A stretch of DNA of 29,071 bases from Hyphochytrium catenoides. Taxonomy: Eukaryota > Sar > Hyphochytriomycetes > Hyphochytriales > Hyphochytriaceae. The notes below the pieces were generated by a model that did no database searches, was not told the origin of the DNA, and was given only the letters and a program-made list of their open reading frames with translations. Positions 20,601 through 29,071 of the stretch are shown piece after piece. Where the stretch lies: positions 1,147-30,217 of the forward strand of contig FLMG01004442.1 in the NCBI GenBank assembly GCA_900088475.1, in the 5' to 3' direction. A program made the position numbers and the translations under genes. How positions within the stretch are numbered: position 1 is the stretch's first letter; each line of letters opens with the position of its first letter.

Positions 20601-20830
20601 CGTGGGCGCTTTTCCAACGGGCCTATGTTAGGCTTATACTGTATTAAGGGCTGTACTGACCGCCCAAGAATGTGGGCGCCGGACTTTTCTATGGGGTTTC
20701 ACTGTATATGAGGTAGTCCATACATATGTACTGTGGACGGTGAACAGGGTTAATGTTAGGCTTAGTTTGGCGCCCACTTATGCCACTTCCTCCCTAAGAT
20801 AATGTTCTGCACCTATGTGGGCGCCGAACT
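20601..20830. repeat. Cluster of GTGGGCGCC motifs, direct and inverted
   Basis: CGTGGGCGCT at 20601, TGTGGGCGCC at 20671 and TGTGGGCGCCGAACT at 20816 are direct copies; GGCGCCCAC at 20769 is inverted. TGTTAGGCTTA occurs exactly twice, at 20626 and 20754. This looks like a small separate repeat unit of about 130-200 bases, possibly a short non-autonomous element or a site cluster. Confidence 0.55.
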
Positions 20831-20942
20831 AATCCTGTCTTTTGTTTTGAGTCACATGTCCCAGGTGAATAAGTATGGCCTAACGCTCTGACCTATATAG
20901 GTAGCTGGGTTAATAATAACGCTACTGCTCTCTTGGATTGCT

Positions 20943-23077
20943 GCTAACCTATTATCCAGGTTCCGGCTGGCCCACCACTTCAGTATCTTTCTGTGATTTG
21001 TGGGTTTGTGGGTTTGGCCCATGGTCCATTTGAGGTCATAGCGTTTTATGAAAGAACGAGATCATCTGCATCTGCATCATCAGTGCTGGTTCGCCTCTGG
21101 CTGCTGGCAACAACAAGAGGCAGAGCAACTGGCGGAGGACGAGCTGCAGGAGGCGCGGGAGCCATTGCCAAAATTCTATATCAGATAATGAGAAGATGGG
21201 ACTTAAGAAAGGCAGCAGCAACAATAGTACCAAGACGAAGAATTATTATCAGCATCATGGTGGAACGAGAAAGTTGAGCTAGCTCAAGCAAAGAGGCAGT
21301 CAGCAAGAGAAAGCAAAGAGAGGCTTCGAGGGAAAAGGCAAAAGAACAGCACCAGATCTCTAATAGATTTAGGGAGGAACGGAAGGATAATGACTCAAGG
21401 GAGATTGACGGTGGCTCAAAGAGAAAAAACAATGGTGCTGGTGGTGGTAGCGCTGCCGCATACCCCTTGTTCTGCTCTCCGCTCTCCACTTCTATACCTG
21501 CTGGCGACACAGAGGAGAAGATATCTGGGGCTGCAGAGGCTCAGGCTACAGCTGCCCATGATGCCTCCAACACCAAAGAGAAGACCACAACGAAAAGCCT
21601 CAGGGTGCAACCTCTGATGTCCACCTTCTTCAAAGCCGTAGTAGTAGGGGCAGCGATAATCCCTCCTGCTTCATTTCATGGTATGAATAGGACCCACAGG
21701 ATCATACACAAACTACCAAACCAAACTAGCTTTTCTTAAGCAGTTCTCTACTGCCACTATTGTCCTTCTCTGGACGGGGCGCAACCACTATGATGTGCTT
21801 CTAAGCCAAGAGGATCTCGCCAGGGAGTGTGCGGCACCCTCCTCTCTACTACCCAGGCTTGGCAGGGACAAGGCGTGCTTCCCGCATGTCCCTGCAGAGC
21901 TACTCTTTGGGCCAGTTAAGCGAGTTCGGCACCTTTGTCCAGCAGACGGTCGTTGTCTCTTCGTCGCGTTTCTTAGAGGTATGCGGTGGTCCAGTGACCA
22001 CCACCCGTTAGACGCCTGTCTATCTTACAACGATCTTCTCCTAGACCTGAAAGCCTATGCTGAAAGTAACCAGAACGCGCTATTGAGGTTCTTTAGGGAC
22101 AAAATTGTTGACGCTACTATGCTAGAGTTGGGTTGACAAAGGAAGAGACCTTCAAGACCAGGATATCGGCCATCTTTGACGAGATGGAAAGTTTCTACCA
22201 TACGCCTGTTGGTGACCTCATGCCGAATATCCTTGCTGCATCATGTTATGGAGTATGCTTGAAAATCTACAACCGTATGCCGGGTCAACCCTCTCCACTC
22301 GTTGTCGACATCGATGGTTCAGCATTGTCTAGCTACGGTTGCCAGGCTCAAAGCAGCAAGACAAGGATTGGTGATGCCTTTCGTGGGTCAGTCCTTCCAG
22401 CGATCGTTGTGCTGCTAAGGGCTAAAGATCATGACGATTCAACGATGATATCAATTGGCCACCTTAATGACACTGAAAGAGCTGGGCCCTCGCTGGGCAC
22501 TTGCCTACTGTGTCAAGAAGACGTTAGGTTTGTGGACAGCACTGCAACGCCAAATACAATGAAGGGAGGAGGTAGGTGCTGGACCTCGTCATGCCCAACA
22601 ATCCTGCCCCCATCTATCTGACAACTCTATCTCCTCCCTGGAGCAGGCAGGCAGAAGAAGCAATCCATCATCGCATCTTTCCTCCTTCAGCCATCGATGT
22701 CCCATGAGGAGCAGGCACAAAAAAACTCTCTTCTTGACAACACTACAAAGACAAGGACGGGGCCTGTAGTGACGACGGATGTAAAAGAAGAGATTCAATC
22801 AGGGACTGCTGCTACCAACGAAGATCCCACGTACCCTCCGCAGAAGGTGCAACGAAGGGCGAGTGGGGATCATGGGAATTATGGAGACGCAAGGGCAAAG
22901 AAACGGCAACCAAATTTCTCTTTTTCCCCCCAGAAAGCAACGCCGATATACCTTTCTCTGGAGACTTCTTGGAAGAATAGGTACACATCATCATCTGACG
23001 GTGGGCAAATAACTTTAATAGAACGAGAGAGAGACACAACAGGAGAGAGAGATGCAGAGAGCCGGAGGAAGAGAGAG

Positions 23078-23117
<40 letters not shown>

Positions 23118-23688
23118 ATATAGGGGGAGAGAGAGTGAGAGAGAAGAAGAAGAGAGAGAGAGAGAGAGAAGGAAGACGAGGGTAGGGGAAGAGAAAGAGG
23201 GAGAGAGGAGACGGGAGGAGGGAGGGAGAGAGAGGTTGAGAGAGAGAGAAGAGTTAGGAGAAGGATGGGAAATTGAACTTTCGTAAATCGACATCATCAC
23301 GACCTTTTCGTTGCATATGTCTTTTAATCTTCTCTTCTCCATTACCAGAGAAATAGCAGAGGAAGAGGGAATGGGCGTCTATGGGGAGCCCTACCGGAAG
23401 TTTTCAAGATTTACGTCGCAGCAGCTGAGCTTCTTGGAAAAGATGTTCAACCTCCACCTCACGGACCCGAAGCAGAATGTGATGTCTCCAGAAGGGACTC
23501 ACAGAAGGATGCTACTCCGATTCAATGAGGGCAAAAGCCCATTTGCGAGATAGTTCGTTCTTACGGTGATCCAGATTAGGGCGAATTTTAGCTACCTGGC
23601 TAGCACCAGAAAGGCGAAGAAGGTGAATCCGACCATCCCACACGACGAATCTCTGGAAGAGGGCGGAGAAGATCTGCAAAACCAATGA
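20943..23688 (+). pseudogene. Broken tandem-OTU gene with homeodomain-like C-terminal region
   Basis: OTU domains are deubiquitinating-type cysteine peptidases. Resolved pieces: 21278-21637 (charged, coiled-coil-like, 'KRKQREASREKAKEQHQ'); 21744-22571; 22647-22980; 23349-23688. The piece at 21744 opens with 'TIVLLWTGRNHYDVL', the His-box end of a first OTU domain whose Cys box is not found. A second OTU starts at 'ADGRCLFVAFLRG' (DGxC, Cys at 21954), has 'LAASCYGVCLKIYNR', and a matching His box 'AIVVLLRAKDHDDS'. The last piece has 'FTSQQLSFLEKMFN', 'SPEGTHRRMLLRF' and, beyond a stop, 'VIQIRANFSYLASTRKAKK', like the three helices of a homeodomain. Breaks: a one-base frameshift near 22133, where 'ATMLELG' passes to 'TKEETFKTRI', and TAG at 23551. 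Introns 22572-22646 and 22981-23348 join in phase. 20943-21277 is open in the first piece's frame but ends in a TGA (21275-21277) before it, and its role is unclear. Confidence 0.7.
23023..23262. repeat. (GA)n microsatellite inside an intron of the OTU gene
   Basis: Nearly pure purine tract with a perfect GA run of about 32 bases at 23082-23114 and broken GAGA/GAAG on both sides. It sits wholly within the 368-base intron 22981-23348, the longest intron resolved in the window. The flanking splice sites still join in phase, so the expansion did not by itself break the gene. Confidence 0.9.
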
Positions 23689-23929
23689 AGAAAATACAGT
23701 GTAAAAGGAGACGAGGGTTAAATTTTTGACACTTTGATTGGAAGATAGAGAGATCATCTTCTTTACTATTGGTTTTCCAATATTCTACATATATGTAACG
23801 TGCTGCAGCTCCCCATGGTTCTACAGTACTGTTCTACCTTCAGCTGGAGGTGGATGTCCCACTCCCCAAAGTGGGACAATCGGACGAAATTTTGTATTTT
23901 TCGTTGAAACTTACGCGGACGGCCTCCTA

Positions 23930-24130
23930 GTTACTATGGCGGTACCTAGCCTGACGCCTACACTAGAACCTAGGATATTAGTACCTACGTTCGACACCTA
24001 GACAAACACCTAAACTCTATATTAGGGCTGAACGTAGGGTAGCATCTATGTTACCACTTATGTTGGCACTTATGCTGGCACATAATCTAGAAAGTTGACA
24101 GTAAGCTTGGAAGCAACAACAATTGCAACA
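23930..24130 (+). repeat. GGCTGGCACCTA-family patch
   Basis: Short spread of the same degenerate motif as at 19.2-20.6 kb (for example TTGGCACTTATGCTGGCACATAA near 24064, and 'GTACCTA', 'GACACCTA' variants from 23941). It lies just downstream of the OTU pseudogene, so the pseudogene has this repeat on both sides. Confidence 0.6.
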
Positions 24131-25040
24131 AGGCTGGCGGGAGGCGACTAGGCGAAGCCAGTATTCCTATTGACGATACTTACGGCTAAACACGGAGATC
24201 TTATCCTCAGCTTTGTCTTACCTGTACGGCAGCAATACTTTCTGCCATCTCCCGTCCGTCCCTACAAGCCACTGGTGCTCCTAGATGGTGCCATCATGTG
24301 ATGACCTACTACAAATTTTTATATATATTGGCACGTGATTGTACACGTTGCCACGCTTTTTAGTGTCGAGACGCCAGCCTCCTTCTGTGTCTGGTCTTCC
24401 AGACCGTAAGGTGAGATCAGCCTATGATAAAGTATCCAGCCCTTTTTCCTTTTTTAGCCAACCAGCACTCCTGCTTGAGACCGACACTGCTGCTTAGGGG
24501 AAGAATTCGATACCCCCACCAGTTCATGAAAACCCAGGTTGCCACACAGACTAGGAGGACTGACATAGGCACGTGCCCTATTTACGCAGTACCATCGCGG
24601 GCCACTGTGATAAGGACAGCTAAGGTGCTTGGGAACAACTCTCCTTGAATAAGTACTCACTGCTGAGCTATACGACTCTTGGTGAAGCAGGAGCACGGTA
24701 CCGCCTGTATCAGAAAGAGCCTCAGTACTTATGCTGCTGGACTTGGAGGCGTCGGACTAAAGCAGCATTGCGGTCCCAAGCTTATTGAGAAAGAATTAAG
24801 ACCTCCATCGTGTTATTACGCAGCACCCAGAATGTCCTTAATATCTTGCGGATGACGATGTTCCTTTTGGTCTCTTGTGATATTATGACAATCCCTCTAC
24901 TGGTTGTCCCCAAAGAAAGGCTGTTGCCTAGGCTGTATCTGATCCGGGCAGGCCCAGAGACTGGGAACCTAAACTCGGACCAAACCGGTAACCATCGCTG
25001 GCACAACAATTCCGCGTCCAAGAGGGCACTATCCTGGTTC
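24131..25040. other. No clear gene
   Basis: Open frames at 24424-24648 (plus) and 24810-25049 (plus) have no recognisable family motif, no plausible splice partners and mixed composition. An A-box-like TATAGCTCAGCAGTGAG on the minus strand near 24665 lacks a B box and a cloverleaf. Nothing supported. Confidence 0.45.
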
Positions 25041-25420
25041 ATACGCTAGCACCTAGACTGGGTTATTGGCCCGGCATCTAGTTTGGGCGTCAATGCGGAT
25101 TTCTAGCCAGCTAAGGCTGCATCTATGTCAGTCCTGCTTAGGGTTAGGCTGACACAGCGGCTGCAACCTATGCTAGCACGTGCAGCTGTCACCTTAGCTG
25201 GGCTGTGCCTAAGGCTTTCACAATGACTGGGGTCAGGCAGGCTACCATGAAAGATGGCACTTCGACCAGCACCAAGACTGGCACCAAGACGGTACCAAGG
25301 CTGGTATCTAGACTTGTTGCGGTATAGTGCGGTTGTTGGGATCAAGGCTGACACTAAGCGGGAACGTAGACTGGCACCGTAGCTGGGCTGGTCCCTGAGC
25401 TGAAACTGTTAGTTGAGTGC
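25041..25420 (+). repeat. GGCTGGCACCTA-family patch
   Basis: Further copies of the degenerate unit: CTAGCACCTAGACTGG (25047), AGACTGGCACCAAGACGG near 25275, GGCTGGTATCTAGAC near 25300. Same orientation as the main field. An isolated copy lies near 25890 (GGCTGGTATTTATG). Confidence 0.6.
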
Positions 25421-26389
25421 TCATAGAGAGGTAATGTTGGATCCGTGCTCTTCGTAGGAGAATGATGTATGAATGAATAATCAACTGACGAGTGCTCATC
25501 AAGCTCCTCTTGACTAGAGTTCTTATTGCTGAAGTACTAAGGTTTCTACCCGCGAGCTATCATCACTGAGCTACTTCCTATACGCTTAAGTCCATAGATA
25601 AAAGTGCAACACACGTAAGATAGAAGTAGTAACGGAGAGAAGTGAGATTCTATCCAAAAAAAAATCATGAAGGAAGAAAGGCTTCTTTCAAGAGCTTCTG
25701 TCCTTGTGTCCAGCGAAGAAGTTCGGAGCGAGAGCGGGATCAGACCTTCCATCTGCAAAGTCTAGCGCAGAAGAGCAGCACGGCATAGTACAGCGACAGT
25801 GCGAGACAGACTTCCAGTAAAGAGTCCGAACGTCTGCAGAATAAGACTGGCACCTTCCGGTTGTTATTGAAGCTAACGCCGAGCACACAGCAGGCTGGTA
25901 TTTATGCTAATAAGAAGGTTATACAGGCTTTTATCAGAACCGCTGGCACCCTACCTAGCTGATCTGTGTGTGCTACTTGCTGGCAGACGTATTGGACCCA
26001 GAACTCACGATTGAAAGGCATATTCCGACTTTAACCAAGCGCGGGAGGAGTAGTAGTCCGAGCACTTGCTGTCAACAACTGGGCTCTTTTCCTCTTCTCT
26101 TCTCTCACTACTGCCCTCGAGAGTTTTACGACCTACTCTTTCTCTTCCCTTATTATGCCTCCTTTCTTCTGTCTTATTTTCTCAATCACTTTGCCCTTGC
26201 TGTTTATAGGATCCTCTACTTATTTATCTAGGTAAAATACTCCCTCTGAAGGAAAGTCGCATACAGTAGTTTCCGCGAAAGTCTTCTTCTGCTTGTTTGC
26301 CTGCATCAGGGTCTGGCCAGCCAAGCTAACGACAGGGCTAACGGACTCCACGAAGGCTTTCTTGCGGGTTACTTCTTATCAGGCGTGGA
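25421..26389. other. No clear gene
   Basis: Mixed sequence with a CT-rich part at 26070-26230 and isolated repeat-unit copies near 25890-25960. Short open frames only (for example 25968-26231 plus, Leu/Phe/Tyr-rich from the CT-rich DNA). No motifs seen. Confidence 0.45.
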
Positions 26390-27090
26390 CCTACTGAGGT
26401 GGCCTATCGGGGTGGCACTTAATGTCGATATGAAGCTGGCGGCAGCCAGGAGGGCACCTAGGATGGAAGCTAGGTTATGAAGTTTGAAGCGGACGCCGTT
26501 GTTGGCTTGTAAGGCGGGTAAAGGCTATTTCTAAAGGTGGTGGGGCCTATGGTGGCACCTAGGCTACTAGCATCTCGTAACTAAGTTGACTAGGTTGGCA
26601 GTCACATCTGCCACCTAGGGTTGCACCAAGGAGGAGGAGGGCAGTTATATAGGATGGCGTTTAGCCAGGCAGATACGGGTTGCATCCTACTTCGTAGACT
26701 GGACAAAGACTACCAGTTCATACCTTACCCTGACAACTCTGATGGCAACTTTGGCTGGCACCTACCAAGCTTTCACCTAACCTGGTCAAAAAAATATCAT
26801 CTAGCCTGGCGGTAGGGCTTGCACTATGTTTTCCCTTAGGCTCGGCCCTAGAATGGCCCCAGAAATAGCACCTTTAGCTGGCACCTAGGCGTACCTCACT
26901 CTTTATTATCCCTGCCATTAGGCTGGCAACGAAGGGTGAAATATAAGCTGGTCAGGGCTCCTAAGCTTTTAATCCAAGATCCTGCTAACTGGCGCCTAGG
27001 TGTCAGAGGGAAGCTGGCTCCTAGGGTGGCACCTAAACTGGCATCTATGGCTGGTATTAAGGTTGGCACGTAGACCTATATGAAGGACTG
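26390..27090 (+). repeat. GGCTGGCACCTA-family patch
   Basis: Second largest field of the motif: GGTGGCACCTAGGCT (about 26550), GGCTGGCACCTACC (about 26753), AGCTGGCACCTAGGCG (about 26877), GGTGGCACCTAAACTGGCATC (split copies, about 27025), all in the same orientation as at 19-20 kb. No gene is visible inside. Confidence 0.7.
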
Positions 27091-29071
27091 GCTTGAGGCT
27101 TCCATCTGCCTCTCTCTTAATCTTGCCCGCTCCTGGTATCATAACCATTCTTATTATGTTCTCCCTTGCCTCAACCGCTAGGACAACTCTTTGTCTCCTC
27201 TTCGTTCCCGGCAGGCTTTCTGCCCTTTACTTAGCCTCTTCTATCTCTTCCGTCTTTGCTTGAGCCCTAGTCGCCGTTTAGATAGATTCACTAACTTCTA
27301 TTTGCCACCGCTTTCCTTTGTCCCACCTTATCCAGCCTCTCCCCTCCATCACTCTTCTTTCCCATGTTCCTCTCTCTCTCTTGTCCTATACATACCACAT
27401 GTACATGACGTAATGTTCAATATCTACTTCATGCTCCAAGCATTCCCTATCTTTCTCACTCTGTCCTTGTCCTCCTAAACAATCTCTCTATCTATCTTGT
27501 TATACTCTCTCACGCCAAAGTGGACCTCTTCTCCTTCTACACATTCTGTAACCCAATTATAAGTCGCAGTCTTCTTATTTAATCATCTGGCCTACTTTCT
27601 AACCTTCCCAGCTAAACGACCAACTTCTACTAACCTCAACAATCCTCTCTAACCTCATGGTTTCTCTTTGCAGCTGTTTTTAAAGCACCCTTTTTGCCTC
27701 CTCTCCAACGTACAGGTTCTTAGTAGTAGGTCCTAGCATTTCTTATTCTCCTTCACTTCTGAATGAGCCCAGCTCTCAGTCTCATCTTGCAATCGCAGTT
27801 GTCGTAAGTTGAGTTTATTCTCTGACTAGCGTTACTCTAATGATCAAGGGTTGCGTAAAAGAGTTTCATGACAGATTTAGAGACTGGAGAACGAAATCAG
27901 CAAACAAAACGCTCTTCAACCAAGAATCTTTTGCAAGCAGAAGAGTTGAGGGAAAGGAAAGCGGTAGCGACTACAAAATAGAGGATCAGGGAATAACAGG
28001 TTTACGTGGCCAAGGGCACGGAGGGAGCAGCTCTTCCGGCGTTATGGGCTGATACCTTGTTGACAGGGTGCCTTGATAGCATAACACGTATCTGGTGGTC
28101 TGGTGGTACCTACCGTTCGCCCCACATGTCACTTTCCACAGCTTCGAGTCTCTTTCTTTACACCGCTTTCGGAGCAACAAGGTGGTGTGAGCACCTGATA
28201 CAGAGACAGATAAAGACGAAGATAAAGGTAAGAGAAAGAGCATCAAGAGTGGTAAAGAGAATGATGTTCGCAAGAATGTCTAGAGTGAAGCAGACCGGCA
28301 AGTAGAGTGAGGGACTAAAGCTGAATTATCGGAGTTGAAGTGACAAGCATATAATCCGTAGGCAAAGAGGTTAAATAACGAAGAGACAGTTTAAGGAAAG
28401 GCAAGATAGTGGGGTGCACTTGTTATAGGATTAAAGAGAGATAAAGATGAACAGCAAGGTGGAAAGGAGAGCATCAGGCAGGATTTGTGCGGAGAAGGGT
28501 TTTGGTCGAAAATAAGCAGTAAAACAGGGGCGTGGAAGTAAGAGTAAGGGACTCATTGAAGTGCGGTTGTTTACCGAATGTAAAAACAGTGTAAACAAGT
28601 CAAAAGGACGGTAAAGTTCAAGGGGAGTGTGTTACTAAATCTAGGCAGATCAGAAGTTGCTCACGAGGAGTCACTCTCTGCTTAATGGCCAAGGACCAAG
28701 CGAGTCAGAAGAAAGAATGGAGCACTCTAGGGAGGACCTATCTTACACGGATGAGGAGCAATTCCACAATGGTTTGTATCAGGTGACAGAGTCTGAGACG
28801 GAAGCCAAACAGGCGTATACAGCAGACTAGGTACAGACACTACAGAACATTAACTATGGGAAAGGGGAAGCGACCTACAAGGCAAGTATAACATACAGGA
28901 ATCAGGACATGAAGGATATGACACCTAGGGAGAATGACCCCAAAGGACATGGAAGGAGACATTACCTAGAGAGGGATATTGAAGTAGCCAGAATGCTGCG
29001 GATACCTGTCCAAGGTACAGTATTTGTGTAGGGCTTACAGGACTTACAAAGGATGTAGGAGAGAACTGACA
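27091..29071. other. Strand-skewed non-coding end: pyrimidine-rich then purine-rich
   Basis: From about 27.1 to 27.8 kb the plus strand is rich in C and T; from about 27.84 kb to the end it is rich in A and G (GGAAAG, AAGAGA, GGTAAAG). Open frames such as 27840-28052 and 27191-27478 are short and follow the base skew. No recognisable gene, tRNA or element was seen. Confidence 0.5.

Noticed and set aside
19370-20640. Telomere-like TTAGG/TTAGGC words in the repeat field
   Set aside because: Only isolated single copies, no tandem run; explained by the degenerate GGCTGGCACCTA family and chance.
22812-23342. 176-codon minus-strand Ser/Leu-rich frame
   Set aside because: Complement of the (GA)n intron and flanking OTU-gene exon.
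24640-24700. tRNA-like A box on the minus strand (also near 25570-25590)
   Set aside because: TAGCTCAG-like boxes are present but no GTTCGANNC B box at the right distance and no cloverleaf stems; could be old tRNA-derived debris, not supportable.

Overview
The window is eukaryotic nuclear DNA. The clear genes are split by short GT-AG introns (about 50-125 bases), many with a CTAAC/CTAAT-like branch site. TAA, TGA and TAG all end clear genes, so the code looks standard. The gene set (a GLYAT-type acyltransferase, a Zc3h12a/Regnase-type NYN ribonuclease, an SLC27/FATP acyl-CoA synthetase, exportin-T, OTU peptidase domains) fits a compact-genome animal or a close unicellular relative. That placement is an inference; no marker here fixes the species.

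Left part, 1-8.7 kb, gene-dense. A GLYAT-like N-acyltransferase enters from the left edge and ends at 1279. A Zc3h12a-like NYN ribonuclease follows on the same strand to 3946. It converges on a ten-exon SLC27-type fatty-acid transport protein/acyl-CoA synthetase on the minus strand (6681 to 3926), and the two coding ends overlap by 21 bases. Beyond the SLC27 start come a 30-codon ORF (6837-6929) and two unrecognised loci: an ambiguous one at 7489-7822, and a three-exon candidate at 8033-8726 with zinc-ribbon-like cysteine pairs.

Middle, 8.7-16.9 kb. About 2.9 kb shows no gene I can defend. It is followed by a complete 17-exon exportin-T gene (11675-15758, 987 residues predicted), the tRNA nuclear exporter. 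One of its introns carries a ~64-base tandem duplication of its own 3' end. A small minus-strand candidate exon lies at 16219-16500.

Right part, 16.9-29.1 kb, repeat-dominated. A 2 kb pyrimidine-rich block holds a 34-base tandem repeat. Next is a long degenerate field of a 12-base motif close to GGCTGGCACCTA, which returns in patches to about 27.1 kb. Embedded in that field (20.9-23.7 kb) is a broken gene: the end of one OTU domain, a full second OTU domain, and a C-terminal homeodomain-like helical region. It is interrupted by one frameshift and an in-frame TAG. One of its introns has been filled by a (GA)n microsatellite. The last 2 kb switch from pyrimidine-rich to purine-rich and show no convincing gene.

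The intact genes have no obvious shared pathway; they look like ordinary neighbours in a compact genome. The most unusual object is the OTU/homeodomain-like pseudogene and its repeat setting.
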